Assembly: GCA_963966185.1 (NCBI GenBank) | Contig: CAWZYM010000229.1 | Location: 431,001 to 495,000, forward strand | Direction: 5' to 3' | From: Rhabditoides inermis | Taxonomy: Eukaryota; Nematoda; Chromadorea; Rhabditida; Rhabditidae | Length of the DNA stretch: 64,000 nucleotides | In this document: positions 1-9,147 of the stretch, piece by piece | Layout of the letters: each line of letters begins with the position of its first letter | Numbering within the stretch: position 1 is the first letter of the stretch | Program-made: the position numbers and the translations under genes | Notes under the pieces: generated by a model | Databases searched by the model: none | The model's input: the letters and a program-made list of their open reading frames with translations, nothing else | What the model was told of the DNA's origin: nothing

Positions 1-68
1 AGCTACTACACTGGTAATCTCTCCAGATACTATCACATCCCTTCCCACTGGCACCTTCTCTCTTTCAC

Positions 69-2274
69 CTGTGCACCAGCTGATTCGACTCCAGATAGCG
101 CATCCCAGCTGCGATCTGGTACAACAACTCCAGCTTGTGACGCCACATCAGAGCTTGGATTGAATGGTCAGACCACGCCCCGCAGACTCCGCCCACCTTT
201 CCCTCGAACTTGCGCTTCTTCATCAGTTTCTGCAGGCACAACGACTGGTGGAACTCGTATGCGATCCATGGTCCACCGCCAAGGAAACCCTGAAAGGGTA
301 CAGTAACCTATCGAATAGAATATACAGGTACACAGATACACAAGTAGCAAGAGGTACACAGGTATCAAGAGGTACACAGGTAGCAAGAGGTACGGTAACC
401 GGCTATGTAGGTACCAACCGTTCCGGTCGTGGAGTATGTGATGATACGAGAGATGTAGTCGTGACCAGCCATATCTGGCTCCTTCCTACAACAAACACTC
501 TTCCCTTTGTCCTTTGTTCTCTTCTTTTTTCACTCACGGTTCGGTGGTTCTCGGAAAGAGTTTTCCGAGATCGGATTGCATAGCTGCCTCCACAAACAGT
601 TCCGGCTTGATCTTGCGAATAGCCACCAGACCGGAGAACGCTCCCTTGGAGTAGAAGTGACCTGAATCAATCGATAACCCCGTCTTACTGGTAGCAGCCA
701 GTACCCTTGTAGAGGTTTCCCACGATGTCCTCTCCAGTCGGGTTCAGAGTCGTCTTCGACACTCGCGCTTGAAGGGCATTCATCTCACTCGGAGCAACCA
801 TCACTGACTTCATCACAGATTCGGGCAACTGGAATAGAGTACTGTACAGGTACAGTAACCTAACTACAGTACCTTGAAGGGGTGTGGTTTCATGGGAAAG
901 GGAGGAGGGGCGGGTCCGTGGTTCTTTCCGATAAGAACGGGCTTTGTGAGGACACACTCTGTGCCTCCCGGTAGCCAGTTGGAAGTGTAGAAGAGAATGA
1001 GCTCGTGGATCGAATAGAAGTCCTTCTGCTCGTCCTTTCGCTGAATCACCTCAACGTCACTCTTCTTCTCCTCGATGTAGAAACGACCCTGCCTAGAAAT
1101 GAAAGTACAGTACACAATTGAAAGTACCGTACTCACTCGGTCCTCTTGATGCGATAGTAGGCAACGACACTCGGCGGGGACTTGGGAGGAGCGGGAATCT
1201 GAACATGGATACTGTACATACAGTATGCTACCGTATACCAGATCGGACGGCTGCACCACTTCCTTCAGTCCCTTCTTGCCGGCAAAGCGATAGTTGTAGT
1301 CTTGCGTCAGCTGCCAGTCCCTGACAATGTACAGTATGACAGTATCCCTTTTACAAGTACAGCAACCACTAATATAGGTTACAGTACCTGTAGTACTGGT
1401 TGGTGCATCCGGAGACTGCTCGAACAACGAGTTGGTACTCGGGCCAAGCGTCCTTCACATACAGCTCACTCGGCTGACACACAACAAACGAACCGAACGG
1501 CTGAAAAGAGCGCGGTACGAGAATTACTGTAATCTACCGTATACCAAGGCCACAGCAACTACTGTACTCTACAGTTCTCACCGCGAGACGGTTTGTGAGA
1601 TGCAGAGCAGCTTCGATCATCGATTTTCTCCCAATGAACCACCGTCCGCAGCCAATCTCTGGGGAGACGGGGAAGGCCTTCCGGATAGCCTGCTCGTCAG
1701 GGGTCGACGGGGTCCTGAACGGAAAAATGAGAGTACTGTAGGTACAGTATGTGAACCCACTCTCTTCCCTCCAGATAGGATGCGTGGATGAGACCGGAGA
1801 ATCCATCACAGGAGACAGACACCATACTCTCTGCGTCCACTGTCGATCCTTTGTAGGTGATCGAAGATCTGAACAGCTGACATGCATTGCGGAAGCGAGA
1901 ATGTACATAACATATCAGATTTCTCTGAGTGAGTGTGGATTAGCTATTCACTCGCTCTTACTTGAGGTTGATAGCAGTGCTGGAGACGATCTTTCCAGCT
2001 GGCACACTGATCAGGGGAGCAGGGTAGCGGTGGGTCCAACGGACCTGTGCGAATGGAAAGTGGAGAGAGGAGAGTGGTAGTGAGAGTGAGAGCTACCCAC
2101 ATAATACTGGTTGTCTCCGAGCTTGGATTGGTCGAAGGAGGGAGGAATGGGTGGGGGAGGCGGGGCAGCCTCACTCACAGAGGCCATCGCAGATGGAGTG
2201 ACGGAGGGAAGACGGGCCAGCAGCGAGAAGACACCGACTAGACGTCGTGGAAGGCTCTGAAAAGTCTGGCTCAT
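69..2274 (-). CDS. SH2-domain tyrosine kinase, 5' part (3' end beyond the left edge)
   Basis: Twelve exons can be chained in frame: 2274-2101, 2044-1962, 1868-1761, 1714-1582, 1500-1388, 1320-1239, 1198-1137, 1092-873, 828-705, 661-538, 474-400 and 290-69. The first Met opens a proline-rich N-terminus (PPPPPIPP). A divergent SH2 domain follows: it starts at WFIGRKSMIEAALHL, has GSFVVCQP where FLVRES is expected, and ends with GRFYIEEKK and FYSIHELILFYT. After a proline-rich linker a protein kinase N-lobe begins (VAIRKIKP, hinge WIAYEF), ending in the tyrosine-kinase-like helix QIAAGMRYLESNQLVHR just before an intron that runs to the window edge. The expected Asp of HRD lies outside. The Arg that binds phosphotyrosine is replaced by Cys and the Gly-rich loop is poor, so ligand binding and catalysis may be altered. 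The role, cytoplasmic tyrosine signalling, is inferred from the domains; an exact ortholog was not recognised. Confidence 0.75.
324..391. repeat. Short minisatellite in a kinase-gene intron
   Basis: About three to four imperfect copies of an 18-bp unit (GTACACAGGTAGCAAGAG and variants) lie in the intron between the exons at 400-474 and 69-290. They make fortuitous plus-strand reading frames with a repeated TQVARG pattern, which I do not treat as a gene. Confidence 0.75.
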
Positions 2275-2443
2275 TGGAATGCCCCGCCCCTTTTAACCCC
2301 GCCCCTCGCCGTCCTTGGATCGCCAGTCGAGGCACTCGCACCCGCAGCGACCGGCCGGGTCAGCCAGCTCTCTTCTAGTCATCTACTTTCTCTTTCTTCC
2401 CTTTTGTTGTTTCTATTATTGTGTCTAATCTGTTCGAATTCCA
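2275..2443. promoter_or_regulatory. GC-box-rich divergent promoter interval
   Basis: The gap between the minus-strand kinase start codon (2274) and the first plus-strand exon contains two CCCCGCCCC boxes (about 2282-2306). No TATA box is obvious. A pyrimidine-rich stretch ending in TTCCAG at 2443 is an acceptor for the downstream gene, either cis or trans-spliced. Bidirectional use is inferred from the layout. Confidence 0.4.
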
Positions 2444-3206
2444 GCTCCCGCCATGTCGAAAACGCGGATAAACTCCAGAAGGTGCTCAACAAGAAGAACA
2501 AGAAGAAGGTACTCATCCTCACCATCCATCTCCCCCCCCCCCGTCTCTCTCCCCCCTCTCTCTCTCACTCTCTCTCTCTCTCTCTCTCTCACTCATCCAT
2601 TTCAGAAAGAGGATGTGGACGATTCTGTGTCCGACTCGGATTCCGAGGATTCTGGATTGGATGAGTACCTCCTCTTCAAAGCTTGCGTGGTGAGTACGGT
2701 AGAATACAGTACTCTTCAGGATACTGTAGGTACAGTAATCCTATGCAGGATCCGAAGAGCGTGCGCCCCGGAGTCACGCTGCATTCCAACAGAAACAACA
2801 ACGGAAACGTCTTCCACAACGGCGATCCATTCTGGAAGAGGGTACGGTAGTCAGGAATACTGTAGCTACAGTAATTGATCGATATCAGGGTGTGAACGAT
2901 AAGAGCGACTCTGATCCGAACCTCGCTCTGCCTGCTTGTTCCGTGGTCCTCGAGAAACTTCTGAATGGAGAGATTATGATGGCACAGGATAACAGTGAGT
3001 ACGGGGTACGGTGGGAATCGGACTCGGTAGTGAATGACACGGTTACTGTACTTTGAATTTCAGGTGCGAGAAGAACCCGTACGTTCTGGAGGTTCCCGAG
3101 ATGAAATCTAGGGACTTCACTTCACGCTACTTCACGCTTCACGCGAGCTACTTCACGCGAGACAACGTTCTGCAGGTAGAGAGAGAGAGAGAGGAGAGAG
3201 TAAGAG

Positions 3207-3240
<34 letters not shown>

Positions 3241-3946
3241 AACTAGAAGATTTTAATTTTAGAACACGATGCGCGGTATTCTCGAGATGACTCTGTTCGA
3301 GTGTCCCAAAAAAGACCCTCGCACCCTCCGCAAGGTATACGGTAATATGAGATACTGTAGTTACAGTACTCTTGTTCCAGCTTGTTCCGCTCAAGTTCTG
3401 GCTGCCTCGCCAGGAGTTCAAATACAACATGGTCCCGAAAGGATTCTACTACCCTTGCATCTACGTGAGTACTGCAGTAAACACGGGGTACTGTATTTTG
3501 AATGTTCAGAAAATGGAGAAGTGGGAGGCGACTGGGCTGGGAGTGTGTCACAAGAAGAAGAAGTCGTACGATGATGACGATGACGACGACGACAAAAAGA
3601 AGGACAAGGACAAGAAGGCTGAGAAGGCGGCTGCCAAGAAGGCCGCAGCCAAGAAGAAGGCCGACAAGAAGGCAGCAGCCAAGAAGAAGGGCTCCGTGTC
3701 TCCCGCCGCGTCCGGCAGCTCTTCCAGCGAGAACCTCCGCTCGGCCGCCCTCAAACCAAGCACATCTGCTACCAACGTCAACGCAGCGCCAAGTCCGTCT
3801 ACCAGACGCTGCCTCCTTCTGCCGGTCCGAGGAGTGTCTACGGAGCTCCTCCTCCCGCTGCTCCCAGAGGAGGAGGAGGAGGAGGAGGAGGAGGAGGAGG
3901 AGGAGGAGGGGGAGGGGCGCGCTCCGTCTACCTCAACCCTTACTAG
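2444..3946 (+). CDS. Unknown protein with Asp run and Lys/Ala-rich tail
   Basis: Seven exons join in frame. They start with basic/acidic sequence (LQKVLNKKNKKK, then DSVSDSDSEDSGLDEY), followed by a body with GVTLHSNRNNNGNVFHNGD, CEKNPYVLEVPEMKSRDFTS, MRGILEMTLFECPKKDP and LVPLKFWLPRQEFKYN. The last exon encodes a run of eight Asp and a long Lys/Ala segment. The family was not recognised; a nuclear or RNP role would fit the charge but is a guess. Two problems remain. No ATG is in frame in the first visible exon, so the true start may be in an upstream exon. In the last exon the most protein-like frame changes: the open frame ends at 3986 with a poly-Glu run, whereas another frame gives PPSAGPRSVYGAPPPAAPRG, poly-Gly and ARSVYLNPY ending at 3946. 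A poly(A) signal AATAAA is at 4049-4054. Confidence 0.6.
2566..2591. repeat. (TC)n microsatellite in intron
   Basis: A CT-dinucleotide run lies in the first visible intron of the gene starting at 2444. A matching (GA)n run at about 3179-3239 occupies a later intron of the same gene. Confidence 0.9.
3179..3239. repeat. (GA)n microsatellite in intron
   Basis: GAGAGA-rich intron between the exon ending DNVLQ and the exon starting NTMRGI. It has one interruption around GTAAGAGAATG. Confidence 0.9.
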
Positions 3947-4048
3947 AGACTGCCACTTGCGGTGTAATTTAGATGATGCGAATTGAATGCGTGTTCTGAT
4001 TGTACTAGAATTCTCTCGTATTGATGAGATTCTGACGAGTTAAATGGG

Positions 4049-4054
4049 AATAAA
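4049..4054 (+). terminator. Poly(A) signal AATAAA
   Basis: AATAAA lies about 100 bp after the likely stop codon (3944-3946) and 63 bp after the alternative stop (3984-3986) of the preceding plus-strand gene. Confidence 0.6.
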
Positions 4055-4290
4055 AGATTTGATAAAATGATTCACATGACTGTCGTTTTATTGAAGAAAA
4101 AGTCGATCAAAAAATAGCACCAGTATTATGACGAAGGTGGAATTCAAATACGATCCGCTGTGCAGAGTGTGACAAGCTGACATACAAGCAAACTACATAT
4201 ATACAGATGAACCAAAAGAATATGATTCTCACAACTAGTTGTCGCGCTCACAAACAGCGAAACATAACAATAACGAAAACCTATCAATAT

Positions 4291-4660
4291 TTATTTAAAG
4301 ACGACGCGCGAATCTTTGCTCACGTGAGTCTGTGGCGCAGCATCTTCATTCGTAGAGGTTTCTCTGGAAGTGTGTGTTCGATGTCTCCCCTTCTCTACTC
4401 CACCCACCGCGAATAGCCTGGCGAATTCGTTAAGGAGCGACGCCTTGTTCCCTTCGCTGATTCGCAGCTGGAACACGATAAGTCGTCTGAGTGTGCGATG
4501 GTGTGCATTACTCACCTCTGCCTCCGCCTTGAACGTGCCATTCACAGTTTTCATCACCAATGGCAGACAGAAGACGGACAGCTGAGTGGTTAAATGTGAA
4601 GACAACTTATTCACATACCGAAAGCCACAACAGTCCAATCATCAGCCGCGCAAGTAACAT
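4291..4660 (-). CDS. Small putative secreted protein
   Basis: Three exons separated by very short introns give a protein of about 95 residues. It starts MLLARLMIGLLWLSLSVFCL, a typical signal peptide, followed by PLVMKTVNGTFKAEAE and LRISEGNKASLLNEFARLF, and ends in a polar tail closing with DSRVVFK. Splice signals (GTATGTGA, CTCAG, GTGAGTAA, TTCCAG) keep the frame. The stop codon TAA overlaps an AATAAA on the minus strand (about 4289-4295), so the 3' UTR must be very short. No conserved family, Cys framework or dibasic neuropeptide cleavage pattern was recognised. Secretion is inferred from the N-terminus only. Confidence 0.5.
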
Positions 4661-5840
4661 GGTCGAAGAGAAATGAGCAGCTGTGTTCCTTAGTGCGCGG
4701 TGAGATTTCGTAATATGTGCACGACTATTGACTGAGTGTGAATCATCAAACATGGTATGCATATCAAGTGTATATCAAGTGTGTCAATGTCTATGTTTTA
4801 TGTGACGGCAGACGCTAGTGAAGTCGTTGATTTTAGATACTTTCGCTGTCTCTGGATGTCGCAGGTTCGTGAGATGCGCGTTGCCCAGGAGGTAATTTTT
4901 TTATATATACATTGATTCATTTATATTGCAAGTGTTCTGGAATATCAAGCTGCGCTCTGCTCCTAACGGATGGCGTAGGCTGTTCCTTTTTCTGAACAAA
5001 GACAAGCCTGTTGCGGTTGCCCCCCTCGGCAGCATGAAGCTCTGCGAGAGTGAGGCCACTGTCACTCGTGTTTACTATGCAGCTTGAGATATCGTTATCT
5101 TCGTATCGCACCTCGTATATTTTATTATCATCATTGATTGATTTTACTGATTTGCCTTACAACCAATAGTAGATGACTTAAAGTACGTGTAAACAGAGAT
5201 TTACGGAAAAATCATAGTTTTGCCTAATAGATAGATAAATTCACGATAAGTTTAACGGTACACAAATTTTACTTTGAAAAAAATTCACTCAAACGCCCTC
5301 AGGGCTTCAAAGTCCACGGCAATTCACAGTGTGCAAATAGTGGAAATGTAAAACAGACGCGACAAGCGTGCAGCTTCTCAGCGCGGACGTCTTGTAACCC
5401 CGCCCATTTCAAGTAAATGAGTCTGTAACGGTTAAGCCTGCCGCGCAAGGCAAAAGTACTGTAGTTTTTTTGCACCGCCCGTGGTTCAAAAAGTGTTTTT
5501 TGTTTGTTTTTGCTTTGTTTGTTTTATATTTTGATTGTTTTGTGAAACTGTATGTTTAGTTTTTTGATGTTCGTTTTTAAGATGTGGGAGGCAAGCCCTT
5601 GCCGTCTCTTCATTGGACTGCATTCTCTTCCACGGCGATTCACAGTTGATAATCTGTTGGTGGGCGGAGCTGCGCTACAAAAACGCGTGTGCCGCGCGGC
5701 ACGTGTTACCAAAACACAAAGCACATCAGAGTCTGCTGGGATCGTGGCAAGACCGAAACATGGGCGGGGGCGGAGTTTTGTTGATCATGCTTGTCGATTT
5801 GGGACCGCGAGATTTTAAGCCCCGCCCCGTCGCTTGTCGC
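4661..5840. other. Interval without a resolved gene
   Basis: A minus-strand reading frame at 4917-5111 (contains SDSGLTLAELHAAEGG and LDIPEHLQYK) could be a terminal exon, but no partner exon was found. A plus-strand segment at about 4867-4891 is bounded by CAG and GTAATT. From about 5311 a CACGGCAATTCACAGT motif begins that recurs at 5632 and, inverted, near 7079. The rest is AT-rich with T-runs. Confidence 0.4.
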
Positions 5841-7081
5841 GCTTGTTTTGAGCTAGCGAGTTTATTCACTTGTGAATCGCCGTGTCTTCAAGAAGCCAGC
5901 AACACTCATGGTGGTGAGTGCATTTTTTAAAAATTGTATTATATGTGAGTTAGTTTGTTTATAAGTTTGACTATACATGTTTGATCGATCCAGGATTTCT
6001 GACAATCGTCTCGCGCTGTGAAGGCTGCATGGAGGCGATGAAGGGGAAATGAGGCGAGTTGTTAACACTATTTTCATGTAATTTGGTGAAATTCATTATC
6101 AAATGTGTGAAATAATGCTTCTATGGCGCTTTAATCGGTGTTATCTGTGATGTTCTTTATGTGTGTTACTTGTTCACCTACTCTATTCACGCATACGATT
6201 GCGGTTCGCGCAGAGTGAAGATAGAGTGTCTTTTTGTGAGTCTCGCGCCATCCCCACCGTCCAGCCGACCCTTGATGACTTTATATTGTTGCGGAGAAGA
6301 AATTTTGGAGGAGAATGAGATATATGTGAGCGTTCCTGATATGAGTAGTTCCCCTTGTTTTATTTTCAAACAATGTTCTTCGTTTCTGAGTATTGTTTAA
6401 GTTACTTGACTCTAGGCTAGGAACCCTTTTCCTTTACTTTTACTTATTCGCCGTCTGTTCAGGAATTCGATCGAGGCCAGTCTGAGCTGAGCTCGGCGAC
6501 GTGCAAGAGGGACGAGGCGACCGACAAGGGACCCAGGAGGAAGTAGGAGGGTCTGTGAGCAAGGTAAGTACTCTCCCTCCTGTTTGTCTCTCTTGATTTC
6601 CACGATTTCACTTTGCGTCATTGTTGTCCGTCACTTGTTCACGTACTCTGTTCAGGAGAACGTGCCGTATTCGTCTGGAGGAAAGAAAATGGAATAGGAG
6701 TTGGACAGCCTACATTCAAGTTTTCTAGTGTGTCTTCATCAAAACTTTTTTGGGTATACTCAAACACGCACTTTCTGTATGTTGTTGTCCTCAATTGTTG
6801 TTGTTGTTATCCGCTGTTGAAGTCGTTACAATATAAAAAGGTTATCGAAAAAAAATGTCTTTTGGAAGCGCATTGACATGTCAGAAACAATACAATGCAA
6901 GCTGGAAAAGATTGCAAAAACCCGATCCGGGTCGATGTGCTGGAAAGTTGATAATATTTAACATGCTTCTTTTGACTGTTTTAGAAAATTTGAAACTGCC
7001 GCCGAAACGCGACGCGAGATCACGCGTTTTTGTAGCGCTGGACAGTCCGTGTTTTCATTGTTCACTGTGAATTGCCGTGAA
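5311..7081. repeat. Dispersed ~65-bp repeat, three copies (one inverted)
   Basis: CACGGCRATTCACAGT occurs at about 5313 and 5632 on the plus strand and at about 7064-7079 on the minus strand. In the latter two it is followed about 30 bp later by GCGCTACAAAAACGCGTG (5670s, and inverted at about 7021-7039). The arrangement suggests a dispersed element rather than coding sequence. Confidence 0.45.
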
Positions 7082-8116
7082 GTCGCTTGGCACAGGTCCA
7101 GGAGACTATGGCACAGTGCCAGGAGACTATACTCTGACAGTCTGACCTCACGCTGCGTATCGCTATCAGCTGTTCCGCTGTCAAATCAAATGTTCGTTCG
7201 TTTTCCCTTATTTTGTTGTATTTTGTTGTGTTTATTTATGATGTATAATATTTGTGTTGTTTGTCATGATCATGCTATCGAATAAACGTCGTTTTGCCCT
7301 TCATCGGTGCGCAACGATGAAGCCGCGACGAAATTGTGTTTTTTTCTTGTTTATTACGCTATCGTTCTTTTTGAATACATTATTTGTTTTAATGTGTTTT
7401 TTTTTCCAGGAGCTTCACATGGACAAACTTTACCTATTCGTCATCAAGAATCATTGTCACATTGTGAACAGGTACGTAAGCGTTGAATTATCTTCTATGA
7501 GCTGATGTTGTTGAAACACCAGCGTTGTTGTATTTTGACAATGTGCTTTATTTATGACGTACTGCATATTTACTGGTATATGTAATCAAAATGAATTGCA
7601 GTTGTGACTCGCCGGCGTCAATGAAGCACACGGAAGGTGCGCGGGGCAGCGTCGGCCGGCAGACCGAGCCGAGCGGTTCGGCCAACTCGTCCTCCGCATG
7701 AAAAGCAACGTGAGTTTTGTTTTTAACATGATATACTTCGTTTGTTATGTTTTTGTATGGCTGGATACATGCTGTTATACATATTGCACAACCTCCGTTT
7801 TGTGATTTAGATAAGCGCCGTGCCTGGTGCAGGGCATCGACTGCGAGTTCGTCCTCGTCGCGCCTCGCGCCCCAGGAGCAGCGTCAAGCGTGAGAAGGTA
7901 CGATACTGATGTTCTGTTGTCGTAGTTGCCGCTTGCCCAGGTATGATAGCTTGTTTCCTAACTGCTCTTTTTATGCAGTACATACGTTTTCAGCTTCTCG
8001 GAGCTGCTCCCGGAGTGGCAGCTGTGCCACGCCTGAGGCTGGAAGTGCCCGTACCTGTTCCCGATCCACCCAGAAAGCTTCGCCAACACAAAAAACTCCC
8101 CGTAATATTGTTCTGA
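5841..8116 (+). CDS. Candidate exons of one or two unrecognised plus-strand genes
   Basis: Several plus-strand segments are bounded by good splice sites. One at about 7410-7471 (MDKLYLFVIKNHCHIVN) splices in phase to 7602-7701, giving a frame ending GSANSSSA and a stop. Alternatively the segment at 7602-7709 leads to 7811-7897 (ISAVPGAGHRLRVRPRRASR) and then 7994-8116 (LLGAAPGVAAVPRLRLEVPV, ending KLPVILF and TGA). The last two join in phase 0 with consensus GTACG/TTTTCAG. Earlier possible exons are near 5880-5912 and 6462-6540. Arg/Ser/Pro-rich composition gives no family clue. A non-coding transcript is also possible for the 5' half. Confidence 0.3.
7095..7134. repeat. Short direct duplication
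   Basis: CCAGGAGACTATGGCACAGT is followed immediately by a partial second copy CCAGGAGACTAT. Confidence 0.7.
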
Positions 8117-8606
8117 TAAAACATTTAATTACATGATGTTGTCATTCTTCTTACGATAAACATTTCAATTGTCATGTTTGTGTTGAATTGTTTTGTTTTT
8201 GTTGGTTTCGTTCTTTGAGTGAAAAAGACTCGCTCGACAAACGCAATATCGATCGTTTGGTATGGGTCAGAGTGTAGACAGCGAGAGTGAATGCAAGATC
8301 GGTTCGCAATAGAGCTCATGAATCTGTGTTTAGTCGGACTTTAATAGTAGAGTGGCTTGTTGATTTGTGTCGTTTTACCTTGATAAATCGTTGTTTGGCA
8401 TTCTTGGATTATTTTGACATGCGATAGCGGTTTTGTTCCGCGCTACACTATCTATTTTGGAAAATTCCGAACTCATTCCGCATTTCCGCGCGATTCATCT
8501 TGAATAACCCGATCCTGGAGACGTACATATCAAAAAATATGATATTCAACACATGCCGAACAAGATGTATAGTGAGATCCCAGTTCCTATCTGCGATTCT
8601 AACATC

Positions 8607-8675
8607 ACATATAGCTAACGTAGTGGTAACGCTCTCGCTTCGCAATCAATGTTCGCTGGTTCAATCGCTGGTTCA
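8607..8675 (+). pseudogene. tRNA-like relic (degenerate tRNA or SINE head)
   Basis: TAGCTAACGTAGTGGTAAC resembles an A box and GGTTCAATCGC, about 45 bp later, a B box. The latter is followed by a partial duplicate GCTGGTTCAAG. A full cloverleaf does not form by eye. Confidence 0.3.
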
Positions 8676-8814
8676 AGTTTTTGTCAATTTGAAAACCTCA
8701 TTGAAAGGGCTCTGATCTTTCTCTAACCACCCTAATGTCTCTCGTGAAAACTCATTTGCAAGTCCATTATAGTGATAGTGAGAGTAGTTATTGGGCATAG
8801 AAGCTCATCCAGCT

Positions 8815-8872
8815 GCGCGAGGCGAGGCGAGGCGAGGCGAGAGAACAGCCTTAGCCACTCGGCCACTTGTCT
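8815..8872 (-). pseudogene. tRNA-like relic, Ser/Leu-type D-arm
   Basis: On the minus strand GTGGCCGAGTGGCTAAGGC matches the D-arm/A-box of Ser or Leu tRNAs. It runs into a (CGCCT)n expansion (plus-strand GGCGA repeat at 8818-8841) where the anticodon arm should be, and no B box follows. It is therefore a broken copy or a chance match. Confidence 0.35.
8818..8841. repeat. Pentanucleotide repeat (GGCGA)n
   Basis: Four to five consecutive GGCGA units. Confidence 0.85.
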
Positions 8873-9147
8873 GCAATTCAATTCACCCTTGTGCTAGGTA
8901 TAAGAAATTACCGTATGAACGATTTAACTAGAATTACGCAATGAGAATAAAAATCGATTACACGGATATGCATGTAGTTGTGTTAGTGACTTATTGACCA
9001 TCAACGCACAACATTGTATGTTTCCGAAATCGAAATAAAATGTTTGTTTTGTTTTGATTTTTTTTAATATTTCGTAATCATGTCTCATCTTCAGTGACTT
9101 GTCAGTCACAACAGCAGGATGGTGTTCGACTGGAGTGACGAAAGGAC

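Larger units (their letters stand above)
8117..9147. other. Intergenic interval with tRNA-like relics and a GGCGA run
   Basis: No convincing exon was found upstream of the ATG at 9148. The interval contains two short stretches resembling Pol III internal promoter boxes (listed separately), a GGCGA run at 8818-8841, and otherwise AT-rich sequence. Confidence 0.5.

Noticed and set aside
324..391. TQVARG repeat protein or CRISPR-like array
   Set aside because: It is an intronic 18-bp minisatellite without spacers of constant length, in a eukaryotic genome.
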